DNA of 64,000 bases from Alternaria dauci (taxonomy: Eukaryota; Ascomycota; Dothideomycetes; Pleosporales; Pleosporaceae), in NCBI RefSeq assembly GCF_042100115.1, contig NC_091275.1:1302001-1366000 (forward strand), written 5' to 3'. How positions within the stretch are numbered: position 1 is the first letter of the stretch; every line of letters begins with the position of its first letter. Below are positions 34,251 to 44,275 of this stretch, piece after piece. The notes below the pieces were generated by a model. That model made no database searches, had not been told where the DNA came from, and was given only the letters and a program-made list of their open reading frames with translations. The translations under genes and the position numbers were made by a program.

Positions 34251-34763
34251 ATTGGAAGCTAGACGGTGGATACGGTGAACTAAGAAAGGTGTCCTGGTCG
34301 GCGTGAAAGAAGAAGGAGCAAAGATTTGTGGAGTAGACGGCGAGGTGAAGCTTCCCTATCTACATTCATTGTCCAGAGGAGGGTCCGCAAGTCAGCTTCA
34401 AGATTAGTGCGGGGAACTCAGCAAATCTGATAGAGGTGCCATCTTCCTTACGGGCACGCAATTTTAGCGAGGGATAACGTCATGTGACACGTTTGTTGCT
34501 GCTGGAACCAAAGGATTGATTCGAAAAATAATAGCATTACGCGTTTGGGTAAAGCCGTTCGGATGGTTTGCGATTTGGTGATTTTGACGCTTGAAGCTCC
34601 AGCTTGAGCTTAGACCCTGCCGGTACCGGTAGCGGAATTAACGCGCCACCGCCCCTCACCGCCGTAAATCTGCCGCCTCGGCATGTTTTGGTGCTGTTAA
34701 TCTGCGTCCCACTCAATCTGCGTGCCAACTTCAGGTTCTACTCGCTGCACGACAAAGGACAGA
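34251..34763. promoter_or_regulatory. divergent promoter, sulfurtransferase and APC11
   Basis: About 510 bp between two head-to-head genes. No TATA box stands out, which is usual for housekeeping genes. Confidence 0.4.
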
Positions 34764-35235
34764 ATGAAAGTCACTATACGGGAATGGAATGCTGTCGCCG
34801 CTTGGCGTTGGGACATGCCAGACGACGATGTCTGTGGTATCTGTCGCAACCCTTACGATAGCACATGTTCCAAGTGCAAGTTTCCTGGAGACGAGTGTCC
34901 ACTATGTATGTCTGGGGATGATATGAGCGTCGGTAAATACTAACATGATGTAGTACTGGGAGAGTGCAACCACTCCTTTCACATGGTGTGCTTCCGTCCT
35001 CACAGAGCACCTGTCGCGCCCACGGCTAACATGTCCCAGCACTGCATTTTCTCCTGGCTCAAGCAAGAGAGCTCTCTAGAAAAGTGTCCCATGTGTCGTC
35101 AGCGTATGTACAACTTGGAGCTCAGAGAACATCGGCTGACTTGCATTTCCAGCCTTCAAGTCGAAGAGTCAAGACGCGCCGACAGCCACCGAAACCCCAA
35201 CACAGCTGCGGGAACCCGATACAAGCCCATTATAG
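34764..35235 (+). CDS. APC11: anaphase-promoting complex RING subunit 11
   Basis: Four small exons (34764-34905, 34954-34985, 35040-35103, 35153-35235) encode 106 residues. Exon 2 is only 32 nt. The start MKVTIREWNAV and the RING-H2 core are close to APC11 of yeast and animals: CGICRNPYD, CSKCKFPGDECPL, GECNHSFHMHCI, SWL, CPMCRQ. The protein binds two or three zinc ions and, with the cullin Apc2, recruits the E2 enzyme so that the complex ubiquitinates cyclins and securin. The C-terminal 25 residues after the RING form a Thr/Pro/Gln tail not present in the short animal protein. All four exons are needed to complete the zinc ligands, which strongly supports the splice model. Confidence 0.95.
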
Positions 35236-35595
35236 CCTTGGAACCTTGGTAGTCATGATGGACATATGTTAAGAGGCTCGTTCCCGGCATGCTTCTCGCG
35301 TATAGGGTGGGAGTTGGGGGCAGTGGTGCTTCACGTCTGAGGCGATACTTCGATTACACAGTACTGTTACCATTGGCGTTTGGATTTGGATGATACCCTA
35401 TGGATTTCATTACATACCTCGGCCTGTTCACTCTGCGACTTTCTCCGCACTTCAGTATTTGGCTCGTACCTAGGTACCTTTGGTGCTGGTGGGTAGGGTG
35501 CATGGACCACGTCCCTTGTCGGTCAATCACGCATCTTACTACCGGTAGAGCTCCCAGACCTCCGTTAACTCCAGCCTTCCATCAATCCCCACAAC
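35236..35595. other. APC11-acidic protein intergenic
   Basis: 360 bp with an ACCTAGGTACC palindromic step near 35467. This is presumably the promoter of the next gene; no other feature seen. Confidence 0.4.
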
Positions 35596-36462
35596 ATGTC
35601 TAACAACCCCCACACCACAGAGCCGCTTTTAGATATTCACGCGTCGTATTCTCCACGATCCACGCCGTTACAACGCGTCGAGGACCCTCCCGACGACGAG
35701 CTCCGCGAGCAACAGCAGCCTGGTGATGCGCCAGACGACGAAGATGACGACGACATACCGTATCCCGAGCCTGGCTTCGAGCAACCGCTGCTACCACCGC
35801 CAAACTTCCGACCTTTCTTTACTCTGATCGAAGACACAACGTCGGGCGAGCACTACCACCCGTATACGCACTATGTCTTTGCAGACGACGACCCGACCAT
35901 CATAACCGCCGCATCGATGCGAGGCTTAGGGCTAGATGACACAAAATACCTCCCACAGGATGCGCCAGGTGGTGGCGAGAGACGACGCAACCAGGGAAGC
36001 GAGCAGGGAGACGAGCAAGCCTCACCGGTCGAGTCACCGCTTCCCCCACCTATACCGGGAGTCAAAGAACACTACCTCATAATTGATGTCGCGGCAGACG
36101 GACGAACTATCGCAGATGCGCAGTCGCTTTCACCGGAGTGGCAAATAACGGATACAGGTGTACTGACAGCCCCGTCGTTCGAAGAGGATTCACCAGATCA
36201 AGGGTACATGCTACGGATACAAGGCGTCGAGATACCGAAGAAGAGCAAGGGCAAAGGTCAGGCTGGACTGGATAGACTGAATGAGGCAAGGGACCAACAA
36301 GCCGACATCTTCGATGCATTAGACGGGCTAGTACATGGTATCGAAAGAGGACTGGAGACTGCGGGCAAGATCTCGGGCACGAGGTCAAGAGCGGGCGAAC
36401 AAGGCACTCTGACCGGTGCTTGTGAGGATGATATAGGCAAAACGGTGGGTGATGAAGTATGA
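35596..36462 (+). CDS. acidic fungal protein of unknown function
   Basis: 288 residues in one exon. The N-terminus (about 25-70) is Asp/Glu/Pro-rich with a DDEDDDD run. A conserved-looking block at about 72-115 has FRPFFTLIEDTTSGEHYHPY, and a second at about 160-200 has EHYLIIDVAADGRTI, EWQITDTGV and a final acidic loop. They are separated by a Gln/Glu-rich linker. A lysine cluster, KKSKGKG, near 217 could be a nuclear signal. The C-terminus is helical and may be coiled (RLNEARDQQADIFDALDGL). I do not recognise a named family. The 5' neighbour is APC11, but nothing links their functions. Confidence 0.75.
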   Translation: MSNNPHTTEPLLDIHASYSPRSTPLQRVEDPPDDELREQQQPGDAPDDEDDDDIPYPEPGFEQPLLPPPNFRPFFTLIEDTTSGEHYHPYTHYVFADDDPTIITAASMRGLGLDDTKYLPQDAPGGGERRRNQGSEQGDEQASPVESPLPPPIPGVKEHYLIIDVAADGRTIADAQSLSPEWQITDTGVLTAPSFEEDSPDQGYMLRIQGVEIPKKSKGKGQAGLDRLNEARDQQADIFDALDGLVHGIERGLETAGKISGTRSRAGEQGTLTGACEDDIGKTVGDEV

Positions 36463-37046
36463 TTTCGGCGTGCTCAGCCTTTTTGCGAGTGGCATCGAGT
36501 CACATTCCTCGTTTTGGTGCGTAGCGATGTTGAGCATGCGCTTCGAAGCTGCTACCAAAGGTTGACTTGTAGGTTGAATTGTGGTTGGTGCTGGTTTCGG
36601 TTGAACATCTCCAGCGTTCTCGCAATAAGATCGCCACCCAAGCGCGCTCTGTCATGAGCCGGTCGTTTATGTCAAGAGTAGGACGCACGCTGTCTATCAG
36701 TCTCAGTAGCAGGACACGATCCCTACTCAGATACTGTCATATACCCCAGGGACACTTTCAAGCCCGCGCCGTGGATAGTGCATAGTCGGATATGAATCAG
36801 CCCGCCATGTACAGCCTGTCATCCACGTTATAGTACGACGACGAGGTGTTGCGGGTGCCAGTTCAGTATGGTTTCTCTCACTTCACACCCTGAGTCTTTC
36901 CTTCCCACTGCCTCCTCTCACCAGGCAGGACGGTATGTGCACGGGTAAATAGTCTATACGATTCAAATTTCCTGCGCCAGACATCCTCGTCACTCACACT
37001 CTCCCCTTCTTATTCTTTTCCAGCTTCCATAGTCAACTACCGAACA
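36463..37046. other. intergenic, promoter of second GH16 gene
   Basis: 584 bp. The last 100 bp are pyrimidine-rich (CTCTCCCCTTCTTATTC), as in many fungal transcription start regions. No frame worth reporting. Confidence 0.4.
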
Positions 37047-38695
37047 ATGGCTATCTTGCGAACCTTGCTCGCTATTGCCTCGGTGGTTTCCCTCACCACG
37101 GGCTACGAGCTCAAGGCGAGATACGATGCGGGTAACTTCTTTGACGACAGCTCCTTCCGGTTCTACAGCGGCTGGGACAAGTTCACTCACGGTCTCGCTC
37201 TCTATGTCTCCAAGGAAGAAGCGACTCAACTTGGACTTGCCCGCATTGAGGACGGCAAGGTTCATCTCGGGGTCGACACAAATCAGGTCCTCACTCCACA
37301 GGAACCTGGTGAGGGCTATGGTCGCAAGAGCATAAGACTGGAGGGTGTGCAGACATTCGACAATGGGCTCTTCATTGCTGACTTCGATCATTTACCTAGC
37401 GGATGCGGCATGTGGCCCGCGCTGTAAGTCTTTCCCTCCCGCAAGTCCACACTTAGTCACGCTCAAGGCGTTGAAGACACGTCGTGCTTTCCAGTGTTTG
37501 CGAGATTGGTCATACGTGACAGCCGTTAACCATGTACAGCTGGCTTCTTCACGATAATGCTGACCAAGAGGACTGGTACTCCGAGTTCGACATCGTCGAA
37601 GGCGTCTCGAAGAACAGCTGGAATGAGCTCAGCATTCACACCGCTCAGACGCCGTGTAAGATGCGAGACAATGGTGGAACCGGACAGACGCGCGACGACC
37701 TTGAGTGTTCGGGCGGTCAAGACTGCGGAGTCAATGGTCCCAACGGCTCCTTCGGCCAGGCCTTCAACGATCACCATGGCGGAGTCTGGGCAGCACAGGT
37801 CAACAACGATGGCATCAAGGTCTGGTTCTTCGCTAGAGGCAGTGAGCCCTCAGACTTGAATAGTGATCAACCTGATCCTAGCAGATGTGGTAAGCCTGTG
37901 ATGAATTTCGTCGGAGACGGCTGCGACATCCAGAAGACGTTCAAGAAGATGAAGATCGTAATTATGCCCGTATTTATCTGTATGAATGTTCATTGACATG
38001 GAAAGATTCTCAATATTACCTTCTGTGGCAGGGATGCTGGCGGTGATAGCTGGTCTAGTTACTCAGGTTGCGCAGCAGAAACTCACGACGACTCCTGCAA
38101 CCACTTTGTTGCAACTAACCCTGACAAGTTCAAGGAAGTATTCTATCTCATCAACTCGGTGAGAGTTTACCAGATCGACGTCGACATGAATCACCAGGAG
38201 AACAGCCTCCCGTCTGCTGCAATGCCAACCACTCTCGCCTCTTTCTATGGCAAGCATCTCTCAGCGTTGGCTTCAGAGGCAGATTCTGAAGCGATCGTGA
38301 TAACAACTATCGTCGCGACAACCAAGGTCATGACGCTGCCTGCGACCCTGACTGGGGGCGATGATTACGATCCTTACAACCCATCGGCGGCGGCGGCGGC
38401 TGTCAAGCCCACTGGCATAGCCATTGGCGGTATAAACTACGGTCCTCACAATCCACTGGCCTCATCTGCGAAGCTTGTAGATACAACGACTGGTGGTATT
38501 AACTACACCCCTTATGACCCATCAGAAATATCCGGCAAGCCTATAGGCATAACAATTGGCGGTATCAACTACGTTCCCTACAATCCATCCGCAAAATCTA
38601 CCAAGCTTGTGGGCACAACCATTGGGGGTATCAATTATGGCCCTTACGATCCATTGGCAACATCTTCGCAGCTAGGTGCATCAACTACGACTTGA
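37047..38695 (+). CDS. secreted GH16 family hydrolase with C-terminal 22-residue repeats
   Basis: Three exons (37047-37423, 37540-37957, 38006-38695), introns of 116 and 48 nt, 494 residues. The signal peptide is about residues 1-19. The GH16 domain (about 30-320) has the signature E141-F-D143-I-V-E146, with WPALWLLHDN just before it, restored by intron 1 removal. It ends in the NSVRVYQID strand. Glu and Asp positions are intact, so catalysis is expected, on beta-glucan or a related wall polymer. After a Ser/Thr/Ala linker comes a tandem repeat of 22 residues (GGINYxPYxP core). One degenerate copy and four good copies run to the end, with no GPI signal. The fusion of this repeat to GH16 is unusual to my knowledge. 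Confidence 0.9.
38354..38692 (+). repeat. 66-bp in-frame tandem repeat in GH16 gene
   Basis: Copies of the unit starting GG(I/T)NY-equivalent codons begin at 38426, 38492, 38558 and 38624, exactly 66 bp apart. A degenerate copy starts 72 bp earlier, at 38354, and contains a GCG run coding five Ala. The protein core is GGINYGPYDP with position-specific changes. Confidence 0.9.
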
Positions 38696-38946
38696 GCCAT
38701 ATCGGCGAAGGTAGCCCATGCGTGCGGATGATGTGGGAACATATTGCGCATGACTAGGGCTTTATTTTCGTTCACGCATACGGAGGCATCGTGGGCAGAG
38801 ATATGAGACGGAGGTAATAATGTACGAATAGGTGAGAAAAAGCAACAGGACAGATTCGGCAATTTGATTCCAAGAGACACCACACAAGTGCAGATATGCA
38901 CAGATGAATGCAGCGTCTCCTCCAAATTTCGCATAAACTATTCTTA

Positions 38947-39717
38947 TTACCAGGGAATTGCCACGCCGAATCGGTCCACCAACCTCCCACTCTCCCATTC
39001 TTCCTCAGTCATCGTCGTCAAAACCTGCATGCAGTCCCTCACACTCTCTTCCACCCCAATCGCCCCTTCCTCCTTCCACTCCACCAGTCCCGTCTCCACC
39101 CGTCCTGGATGTAGCATCAGAAACTGCACATCCGGTACGTCAATGACGAAGCTCTTCACTACCGCATTTAGCGCTGCCTTGCTAGCACGATACGCATACC
39201 CACCACCCGCTGAATTTGCGGAGATTGAGCCCATTCTAGATGACAAGATGACGACTTTGGGTTTTGGTAAGCCTTGAGTAGCAGCGGCGGCTAGTTGGAG
39301 GTTTGGCAGGAACGATCTGACAAGATTGAAAGTACCCCAGGTATTGATTTCGAAAGTCTTCATCATGGTCGCGTGATCCATGACTTCTAGTGTTTCAGCT
39401 GCTGCGACGGCTCTATTGCTGTGTTTCTCATGAGCTACGATATGTGGAACAAGACCCCGGATGCCGGCGCAGTGAAGGATGAGGCGAATAGGCATGGCGC
39501 TGAGTGTCGATGCGAGGTCCCGGATCTTTGCAGTCGATGTGATGTCAATCTGTTGGAATTGGATAGTGACCCCATGGTGTTCAGCGATTTTGGTTGGAAA
39601 GGGTTGGTTGTCGACGGCTATGATGTTGGGTCGTGATGGCAAGGAAGCATAGTGTTGTACGAAGGCGAGACCGAGACCGGAGGATGCGCCCGTTATCAGA
39701 ACAGTTTCTGAGGTCAT
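38947..39717 (-). CDS. short-chain dehydrogenase/reductase
   Basis: 256 residues in one exon from ATG 39717. Upstream in-frame codons to 39759 contain no ATG. Classical SDR features are present: the NAD(P)-binding TGASSGLG at about residues 8-15, an acidic VDNQPF after the second strand, HCAGIRG in place of NNAG, the catalytic Ser in ILSSRMGS, and YRASK with catalytic Tyr and Lys at about 171-175. The Asp in AVDN suggests NAD(H) rather than NADP(H) preference, but this is only inference. No signal peptide. Substrate unknown. It converges on the GH16 gene, with about 250 bp between their stop codons. Confidence 0.9.
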   Translation of the reverse strand: MTSETVLITGASSGLGLAFVQHYASLPSRPNIIAVDNQPFPTKIAEHHGVTIQFQQIDITSTAKIRDLASTLSAMPIRLILHCAGIRGLVPHIVAHEKHSNRAVAAAETLEVMDHATMMKTFEINTWGTFNLVRSFLPNLQLAAAATQGLPKPKVVILSSRMGSISANSAGGGYAYRASKAALNAVVKSFVIDVPDVQFLMLHPGRVETGLVEWKEEGAIGVEESVRDCMQVLTTMTEEEWESGRLVDRFGVAIPW

Positions 39718-40129
39718 TGTACGTAGTGGGTTGGGCTTTTGCGCTGTTGGCGAGTTCAACAGCTGAGGCTTGTAGGCCCTTGAGAAACTGTGTATAGATC
39801 CGTCATCAACACACTCGTCTCAATGTGGCAATTTTATTGGAAGGAACCATTACTGTAAAAGGCATGATGTCAATATTAGCGGAGGGAAAGGGCACATGCC
39901 GCCTAGGTTTGCCGATCCCGACAGGCAATGGTTCCCCGCATTCTACCCGTTGACTGGCGGACAAAGACCCGAACAGGTGGTTCAGCTCTGGACAACATAA
40001 CTCCTACCTGTGAATGATTCGATAATCGGAGACTTTCAGATCAATAATTACCGTTTACAGATTGCCTGAGTTTCAGAGAGGCGAATCACGAGACACTGCT
40101 GTGGTCAAGTAGACGTCAACGAGGTCGCA
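39718..40129. other. divergent promoter, SDR and flavin-reductase-domain gene
   Basis: 412 bp between two head-to-head genes. No TATA or palindrome stands out. Confidence 0.4.
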
Positions 40130-40991
40130 ATGTTCTACCAACCAGGAAAGGAAGACCATGGATTACCGTATGATCCATTCAAAGTAAGTATGATTAGCCG
40201 GATTCCCAAACGCTTTGAGGACAACTAGGGACAGGATTCATATACACAATTATGTACCCTTGAACCTCGCTCAGCAGCCACTAACCCCAGCCTAGGCATG
40301 CGTCCTACCCCGTCCAATAGGCTGGATATCGACCCTCTCCCCTCATGGCCACGCCAACCTAGCCCCCTACTCCCAGTTTAACAACCTCACCTTCGATCCG
40401 CCCTACGTAATGTTTAGCGCCAACCAAACGCCTAGCAACTCACAGAAAGACACAGTGCGCAACGTCGAAGCTACGGGAAAGTTCATTTGGAATCTAGCCA
40501 CGTACGAGCTGAGGGAAGAGGTGAACAAAAGTGCAGTGCAGGAAGAATATGGTGTCGACGAGTTTGAAAAGGCGGGCGTAGAAAAGGAAGATAGTAAGCT
40601 GAGCGGGGTCGTTGTAGTTGGCAACAGTGGAGAGGGCAGGAAGGAGATGATGATACCAATGGTGAAGCGCAGTCCGGTCAAGTTCGAGTGCGAGTACTAT
40701 ACAACGTTGCGACTTCCTGGAAACCCGCCTATGGGGTCGGCAGACGTGGTGATAGGAAAGGTAGTCGGTGTGCACATTGATGAGCGTGTGTTGACTGATG
40801 GCAAGATCGATGTGAGGAAGACGGAGCCGATTGCTCGATGTGGGTACTTTGAGTATGCAGTGGTGAGGGAGACTTTTGAGATGCGCATTCCGGGAGGGGA
40901 CAAAGCGATTCTAGCGGGATTCGAGGGGAGTGCTAAGAAGAACGAGAGATTGGATAGGGAAGGACATTTAGACGATGAGGGGAAGCGATGA
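40130..40991 (+). CDS. flavin reductase-like domain protein
   Basis: Two exons (40130-40183 and 40296-40991), 112-nt intron with GTAAGT donor and TAG acceptor, 249 residues. The first exon encodes MFYQPGKEDHGLPYDPFK, a start shared by many fungal members. Exon 2 opens with ACVLPRPIGWISTLSPHGHANLAPYSQFNNLTFDPP. This is the FMN-binding split-barrel signature, with the Ser/Asn-Ala-Pro-Tyr phosphate loop. The GSADVVIGKVVGVHID strand pair is also standard. The family binds FMN and includes flavin reductases that feed monooxygenases; many fungal members are uncharacterised. An Asp/Glu/Lys-rich insert sits near residues 110-145. It is divergent from the SDR gene, so the two could be co-regulated. 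Confidence 0.88.
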
Positions 40992-41282
40992 GGGGAGCTG
41001 CAAATATTCAGTATACAATCGATCACACGGACAAATGGATGCCTTTTTTTTCGAATATCATTGTCGTGGGTAACATCACAAACCGCGGCCGGCGAGGAGA
41101 CCTTCCTCAAATGAGAAAGTCAAAGGCAGTAATCATGGAACAAAGACATCAGAGAGTGGATAGAGGAAGCTCCGAGTGAGTAAAAGACCGCTTATGCAAT
41201 TCTTAATTGGTATGATGAGTGCTACAGTAGCTACAACAGCATCAACGTGCTCTTCATTCATTCCATCATAACGACATATCTT

Positions 41283-42991
41283 CTAGTAAACGTAGCGGAA
41301 GTTGGGATTCTCCTTGTCCGTCAAATCATCAAATCCGTGAGCGTTGTTGATTTCTGTGCCAAACTCACGGTCCTTCTTCTTGTTGCGGAGCGTGAGGTTG
41401 AACCTCAGGAAGGCAATGACACAGAGTAGCGCAGAGTAGCATCCAAGATGGATAGAGAGCGACTTGAGGTAGCGTGGGTCTCCATCAAAGAAGACCTTGG
41501 GACCGATGGCGTTGCCGGCACACCAGGCGAAGAAGTTCATGGTGATACAGACAGACTTCTTGGTCTGGCCTCCGACGTTACGCGTCAGCATGGACATGCC
41601 GAGACCCTGGGCAGCCCAGAAGGTGAAGATGATCCAATAACTGATGAGCAGACCAGCTTTGGTGGCGTTGTTGGTGTTCTTGACAGTCATGATGACGATT
41701 GTGCCGGTAAAAGCTGGGATCATGAAAACGGCCATGGTCAATAGGTTCTGCTTCGTCTTCTTGACCATCCAGGCAGAGCCCATGAGTGTGGCAATGATGA
41801 CTACACCAAGAACCATGGCGAGCAGTTGGACCTGGAGGACATCGAAACCGAGATCCTTGATGATGATGTTGTAGAAGGCGCCAAGCCCAGAAGTGGGGAG
41901 GGTGGTGAAGACCTGAATACCCATGTAGCAGTAGGTCTGGGGATCGAGGAGAGCCTCCTTGAACTGGTAGGCGCGGAACTTCTTGTTTTGAAGACCGGTC
42001 TGGTTAGAGCGAACACGCTCAACCATAAGCTTCTTGTCTTCTTCAGACCAGCACTTGGCGCGCATAGGGCTGTCAGGAAGTCTGAAAATGACCCAGAGTC
42101 CCCAGAGGAAAGAGATGCAACCGTAACAGATGAAGATAGCTTGCCATGACCTAATCGGTGCGTTTCCGGGGTTCGACTTGAAGCTGGGGTGTCTGATAGT
42201 GGAGAAGGCGTATGCGAGAAGACCACCAACAATCTGTTGGGCACCGTCTAGAGTAAGAGATTAGCCGCTGTTCATGATCTCGACTGTGTTTCACTCACTC
42301 ATCATGTACCAGTAGGTGACAATCTGAGCCTGCTCCTCACGCTTGTACCAGAGACCAGTCATGATCAAGAAAGCGGGTTGGCAGACGGCCTCGAAGATAC
42401 CAAGGAGTGTTCGGACAGCAACGAGCGCAGGGAAGCTGAAGCAGAGGGCGTGGCAGGCAAGTACGGTACTCCATGCGAGGATGTTGAAACCAAGGTATTT
42501 TGCGACTGGTACTCGTTGGAGGATCCAGTTGGTTGGGTATTCGACGACAAGCACAGCGAGGTAGATACAGGTGGTGAGCCACCCAAACTGTCACGAGTCA
42601 GTACAAGTTGCTAGTGCCCACAGACTTTGCAACTCACAGTATCCTTGGAAAGAAGGCCAGGAACATCGTCACGGATACCCATGATTGAGGTGGCGGACAT
42701 GGTACCCTTATCCAGCGATTGCAAAAAGTACGTGATGACCATGATGGGCAGTACACGCCTATCGATCATCTTCTTCAACCGCTTGTTCTCCTCTTCGGAG
42801 ACGAAGACTTCACCAGCGGCTGCGTATTTGGCAACTTCCTTGTCGATACGGTTATAGTCGGCATGCTCGCCCTTTTCGTCTCCAATGGAGAGGACACGCT
42901 CGACCTGGGTGATGTCCTTCTTGTCGTTGGAGTGACGACCAGTCTCGGGTGCGTTGTGCACGCCATCGGCACTGGCTCTGGCGGTGGCCAT
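41283..42991 (-). CDS. MFS transporter, Dal5/allantoate permease type
   Basis: Three exons (42991-42638, 42587-42299, 42247-41283), introns of 50 and 51 nt, 535 residues. About 100 hydrophilic N-terminal residues precede LPIMVITYFLQSLDKGTMS, the first membrane helix of the anion:cation symporter family. Exon 2 carries helices 2-4 with the typical EYPTNWILQRVPVAKYLG and RTLLGIFEA segments. Exon 3 holds the rest, with a hydrophilic central loop (SEEDKKLMVERVRSNQTG) between helices 6 and 7 and a cytosolic tail ending NFRYVY. This family in fungi takes up allantoate, ureidosuccinate, nicotinate or similar carboxylates across the plasma membrane. The exact substrate is not readable. Splicing between exons 2 and 3 restores MMNGAQQIVGG. 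Confidence 0.92.
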
Positions 42992-44275
42992 GTTGCAAAA
43001 TAGGCTTCCGAAAATCTGACAGCGGAAGAGAATGAGGGCCAGAAAGAAAGACCCCAGGACTCGCAGTGAGCTGGTAAACAGTGGAAGAGCGGTCGAGTTG
43101 ATATTTCTACCCGATTTTTAGATTATCTGTCCAAGCGTTCCCCGGTCTCCAGCTACCCCATGCTGGCAGGCTCCTCCGCAAATCCTGGGATAGCAACCTG
43201 CACCTCAACGTCTAGCCGACGTCGACGAGTCGTGGTTATCTCCTTTCTCCCCGTCTCCGTGCCCCGGTTTGACGTAGGATAGTGGACATGCGTGTTGCAA
43301 GCGCGACCCTGTGGGCGCCAATGCCGCATGTTGAGCCGCTAGCCTCTGGGGTTCGCCAACCCCGCCACGGTGCCATCCACACAGCTTGTGGAGTCTTGTG
43401 GAGTGCTTGTACAGGATCAAGCAGTGTGGAGAGTGCCACGACTTGGCAATGGTCCAAGGTTGGTAAAACATCGGCATAGATGATGCCGAGCCGCGCCTCG
43501 GGCGTGCGAGGGAATGCATGTGATGGGCCAGGTTCGTGCCAGTGGCATGCGAAGCTTTGTTCCCTGGCATGCGGCGGCTGGTGGAAGATTTCGTCCGCCT
43601 GCATTGTTGGTGGCGGTTCTCCTTCCTAGGAAGAGTCGAGTCGAGTCAGGCGGCCAAGCTCCTTCCCGGCGGTTCTCCTTCCCACCACAGTGCCTTCCGG
43701 CTCTCCAAGACAGAAGCGATTGGTGACCCTTGACGTCGGTGCTATCGGCATAGTCTTTTACGAGCGTCGGCGTAATGCAGTGCGAATGCGGCAGAGATCC
43801 CATTTTGGGATCTTAGCAGTCGACTTGGGCGTTTGGCCAGTGGGCGTCAGAGGCCCTTGGTGTTGATGCTTGACACGAGGAAAGAGCCGCGTCTTCCAAG
43901 AACCCATCTGCTGGAGCAACACCACGTGTGCCCAGCTCCCAGTCGGGGTAGAGATGGACGAGTCGGTGCAACAGGGCACGAGATCTGGATGGAATCTGGC
44001 AGCGACATGCATCACAGATGCGATAGATGCGGTTGAGGACCCTGAGAATACCCCAGTTTTTGCTCCCCGCTCTGTATGGGTTGAGCTCTACCGACGCGTG
44101 TGACCGGCGGGCTCTATCTACTACCCGCTTGGCAGACTACGCGTGTAATAATATCTGGTCGCTCTGATACCTGGCTCCTTTGACTCTCGTCTGTCTTGCT
44201 CTCAATCTCAATTGCTTGCGACAAGCCCACCAGACATCCGCAGCAGACGCGACAAGTCACAAGAACACCTCCACC
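42992..44275. other. divergent promoter, MFS transporter and GH105
   Basis: About 1.28 kb between two head-to-head genes for carboxylate uptake and unsaturated uronide hydrolysis. It contains a 15-bp direct repeat (separate entry) and a GAGTCGAGTCGAGTCA stretch at 43634-43648. No coding frame convinces. Confidence 0.45.
43612..43682 (+). repeat. 15-bp direct repeat, 56-bp period
   Basis: GGCGGTTCTCCTTCC occurs at 43612-43626 and again at 43668-43682, flanking a GAGTC triple repeat. It could be a duplicated regulatory block in the GH105/MFS divergent promoter. Confidence 0.8.
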
